Both the position numbers and the translations under genes were made by a program. The notes under the pieces were generated by a model. That model made no database searches, had not been told where the DNA came from, and saw only the letters and a list, made by a program, of their open reading frames with translations. Positions 62,672 to 64,000 of a DNA stretch of 64,000 nt are shown here, piece by piece. Source of the DNA: an uncultured Atopostipes sp. (GTDB lineage Bacteria > Bacillota > Bacilli > Lactobacillales > Carnobacteriaceae_A); assembly GCA_910588235.1 (NCBI GenBank), contig CAJUOQ010000001.1, forward strand, positions 1 to 64,000, read 5' to 3'. Numbering within the stretch: the first letter of the stretch is position 1; every line of letters begins with the position of its first letter.

Positions 62672-63655
62672 CTAAACCTGAGCTTTCCTAAGAAGACGCC
62701 CGCCGAGGGCCGAGTCCGAGGCCGAAGACGCATTGTACAGAGACCAGCCCGAAACCCCCGCATTCAAACCATTCGACCAACGACCGCCGAAGCGCGCAAC
62801 GCGCTGGCCACTATTCTGGTAGTAATTATCTGCGTAGTAAGTCGATGAACTCGCGCCGGTCGTGTTCACTGGGAATTGCGCGTATGGCCTATTTGGGTCA
62901 AAACCCATTTCCCTTACATAGCCATTTGACGTGGCATTTGTATAAGACAGTCGAATATACGGCGATGTGAACACATCACTCGCGTACTGTTCGGCGTTTT
63001 CGCATACCCACGCTCGATGATCGAGAATATTAACCCCATCAACCCACTGCCACACATTGCCCCATAAATCTTCAATTCCACGATATTTGAATTGATTTAT
63101 GCTGCTAGTGCCCATTGCGCCGCTTGACGCAGCAACACCATCCGTTCCACCGGTAGTTGCCGCCGCAGAAGCACCCGTATACCCAGGATGAATCGACTGC
63201 GAGTCTAACGTCGCAAACTCCACATAAAAAAGAGCCTGTAGCATATCAACTGTATGAATATCTAGCTGTTGATAGCCGGCTCCGTTATTTCGTGCGTATT
63301 GTCTAAAAGTTGAAATCGTATTTGATACCATTGGTTGTTTTCCAGACTTTGACGCTAATCTATTCCCGTCCATACTGGCGATATAAGCGCCCACATCCAC
63401 ATAAGGTAACTCTTTGTTCTTATCAAAATCCCAAAAACACTGTGGTAAGTAAGAGCCTTGAATCTCGGCTTTGGAAACTTGAACAGACAACTTACCTGCC
63501 GTTGACGTTTTACGAATGTAAAATTTTGGAATACGGACAAACACATTGCCGTAATCGTCCGTGACCCGTTTCATTTCCTTGAAAATAGGCAAGTTGTCAA
63601 AGTCATTACGAACAACTTCACTCCCAATGCCTATTTCTGTTACTTTCTGTGCCAT
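62672..63655 (-). CDS. DGR variable protein, C-type-lectin-like phage tail-tip protein
   Basis: 327 aa, probable receptor-binding or tail-tip protein. The C-terminal half carries the formylglycine-enzyme/C-type-lectin signature KYRGIEDLWGNVWQWVDG (about 190-210) and ends in the diversified segment FGGRWSNGLNAGV and onwards. VR covers residues 286-323. Ten residues differ from the TR version (288, 292, 303, 305, 307, 312, 316, 317, 319, 321). N-terminal half unrecognised. ATG overlaps the previous stop (TAATG), with AGAGGTGG upstream. Same layout as Bordetella Mtd, though a different host binding is expected. Confidence 0.92.
   Translation of the reverse strand: MAQKVTEIGIGSEVVRNDFDNLPIFKEMKRVTDDYGNVFVRIPKFYIRKTSTAGKLSVQVSKAEIQGSYLPQCFWDFDKNKELPYVDVGAYIASMDGNRLASKSGKQPMVSNTISTFRQYARNNGAGYQQLDIHTVDMLQALFYVEFATLDSQSIHPGYTGASAAATTGGTDGVAASSGAMGTSSINQFKYRGIEDLWGNVWQWVDGVNILDHRAWVCENAEQYASDVFTSPYIRLSYTNATSNGYVREMGFDPNRPYAQFPVNTTGASSSTYYADNYYQNSGQRVARFGGRWSNGLNAGVSGWSLYNASSASDSALGGRLLRKAQV
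62689..62799 (-). repeat. DGR variable repeat (VR)
   Basis: 111-bp copy of TR inside the 3' end of the variable gene; offset from TR is exactly 191 bp. Substitutions at 62694, 62701, 62707, 62709, 62710, 62721, 62722, 62737, 62742, 62743, 62748, 62749, 62759, 62781 and 62793, all opposite TR adenines. The changed codons include AAC to GGC, TAC and GCC, AAT to TCT, ATC to CTC and CAT to CTT. No insertions or deletions. Confidence 0.95.
62791..62805. repeat. Perfect 6-bp hairpin at the VR 5' end
   Basis: AGCGCG (62791-62796) and CGCGCT (62800-62805) pair around a 3-nt loop. It spans the upstream border of the VR, at the same place as the different hairpin of TR. Confidence 0.55.
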
Positions 63656-63900
63656 TATTCCACCTCTTCTTCGGGTTCCGGTTCTTCTAGTTCTTCCGCT
63701 AACTCCTCAAGTATTTCCTGTTTAGCAATTGCTTGAATTTGAATAGGCGATAGCGTGTCGAATCTTCCATCTTCATTTGTGAACCTGATATTTAAGTTCC
63801 CGCTCGGGTTGTTGTCGTAGTCGTGAAATGAAACGTGAACCTCTTTAATATTACTGTTATCGTCAAATGTATATCGCAAATCCCTTATCTTGTTTAACAT
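63655..63900 (-). CDS. Small phage structural-region protein
   Basis: 81 aa, acidic at the C-terminus (EELEEPEPEEEVE), with a beta-rich first half (KEVHVSFHDYDNNPSGNLNI). ATG with AAGGAGG upstream. Translationally coupled to the variable gene, which starts at its stop codon, and overlapping the preceding gene in the same TAATG manner. It may be a tail-tip chaperone or small baseplate part; no family recognised. Confidence 0.65.
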   Translation of the reverse strand: MLNKIRDLRYTFDDNSNIKEVHVSFHDYDNNPSGNLNIRFTNEDGRFDTLSPIQIQAIAKQEILEELAEELEEPEPEEEVE

Positions 63901-64000
63901 TATTTTTCCTCCTTGTTTTCTACTAGTTTTTCATAAAGCAGTGCATATGCGTCTGCATTTGTTCCTGTCAATACGCCTTCATCGTCTTCATAATTTCTGA
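63900..64000 (-). CDS. 3' end of a phage protein, cut by the window edge
   Basis: The last 32 residues are visible, ending ADAYALLYEKLVENKEEK and stop TAA at 63900-63902. Reading frame and the overlapping TAATG with the next gene show it is part of the same late operon. The identity cannot be told. Confidence 0.6.
   Translation of the reverse strand, partial: RNYEDDEGVLTGTNADAYALLYEKLVENKEEK

Larger units (their letters stand above)
58607..64000 (-). mobile_element. Prophage right arm (partial), integrated at tRNA-Ser
   Basis: From just behind the tRNA 3' end to the right edge, all genes run leftwards and are phage-like: structural genes, a diversity-generating retroelement, small membrane proteins, holin, endolysin and an unknown last gene. 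Integrase, repressor, packaging and tail genes are not in the window and should lie to the right. A direct repeat TGCAAAA-acaa-TGCAAAA occurs at about 58679-58696. The left attachment core is probably in the tRNA 3' end; the other copy is out of view. Confidence 0.9.

Noticed and set aside
1..64000. CRISPR arrays or rRNA genes
   Set aside because: No regularly spaced direct repeats and no rRNA-like sequence were seen.

Overview
The window is low-GC Gram-positive DNA: AAGGAGG-type ribosome binding sites, many TTG and GTG starts, type-B RNase P RNA, HslUV, GpsB, RecU-PBP1A, EbsA-like and pyruvate formate-lyase genes. I infer a facultatively anaerobic member of Lactobacillales, perhaps Carnobacteriaceae or Aerococcaceae. 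Very acidic extracytoplasmic proteins and an OpuC-type compatible-solute importer suggest salt or alkali tolerance. The genus cannot be fixed from the sequence alone.

Region 1 (1-22 kb) is metabolic and transport DNA. The left edge holds what looks like the first 46 nt of a group IIC intron lying just behind a terminator. Then come cysK-cysE, a CDF metal exporter, arsC, a YetF protein, a methionine ABC importer (metN-metI-metQ), a flavin disulfide reductase, dps, a pyroglutamyl-peptidase operon with two DUF969/DUF979 membrane proteins, a 3-methyladenine glycosylase, threonine aldolase, a frameshifted cstA behind a CcpA-like site, opuCABCD, an HdeD-like protein and a frameshifted ABC exporter.

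Region 2 (21-58 kb) is core genome: pflB-pflA, parE-parC, plsY, xerC-hslV-hslU, topA, dprA, rbgA-rnhB, lepB, ctpA, deoD, a nucleotide and redox group (yozE, msrA, ypmS, dfrA, thyA), an ABC-F protein, a cold-shock protein, ebsA-like, an RNase H, an inositol-phosphatase family gene, an arylsulfotransferase-like lipoprotein, rlmL, rnpB, gpsB, ypsA, recU and pbp1A. A tRNA-Ser(GGA) closes this part.

Region 3 (58.6-64 kb) is the right arm of a prophage that starts directly behind the tRNA-Ser 3' end and runs off the window. Read leftwards, it holds tail-end genes, a complete diversity-generating retroelement (DGR) and a lysis cassette. The DGR comprises a C-type-lectin-like variable protein with a 111-bp variable repeat (VR) at its 3' end, a GC-rich hairpin, a 111-bp template repeat (TR) and a DGR-type reverse transcriptase (IGYYTSQ and YVDD motifs). 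TR and VR differ at 15 positions. All 15 are adenines of the TR on the coding strand, and none of the 87 other positions differs. This is the strongest and most interesting system here. No Avd gene lies between VR and RT, and an unannotated 42-aa coiled-coil ORF overlaps the RT 3' end.

Two chromosomal genes (cstA and an ABC exporter) are each broken by one extra T in a six-T run. This could be real decay, slippage or a homopolymer sequencing error.
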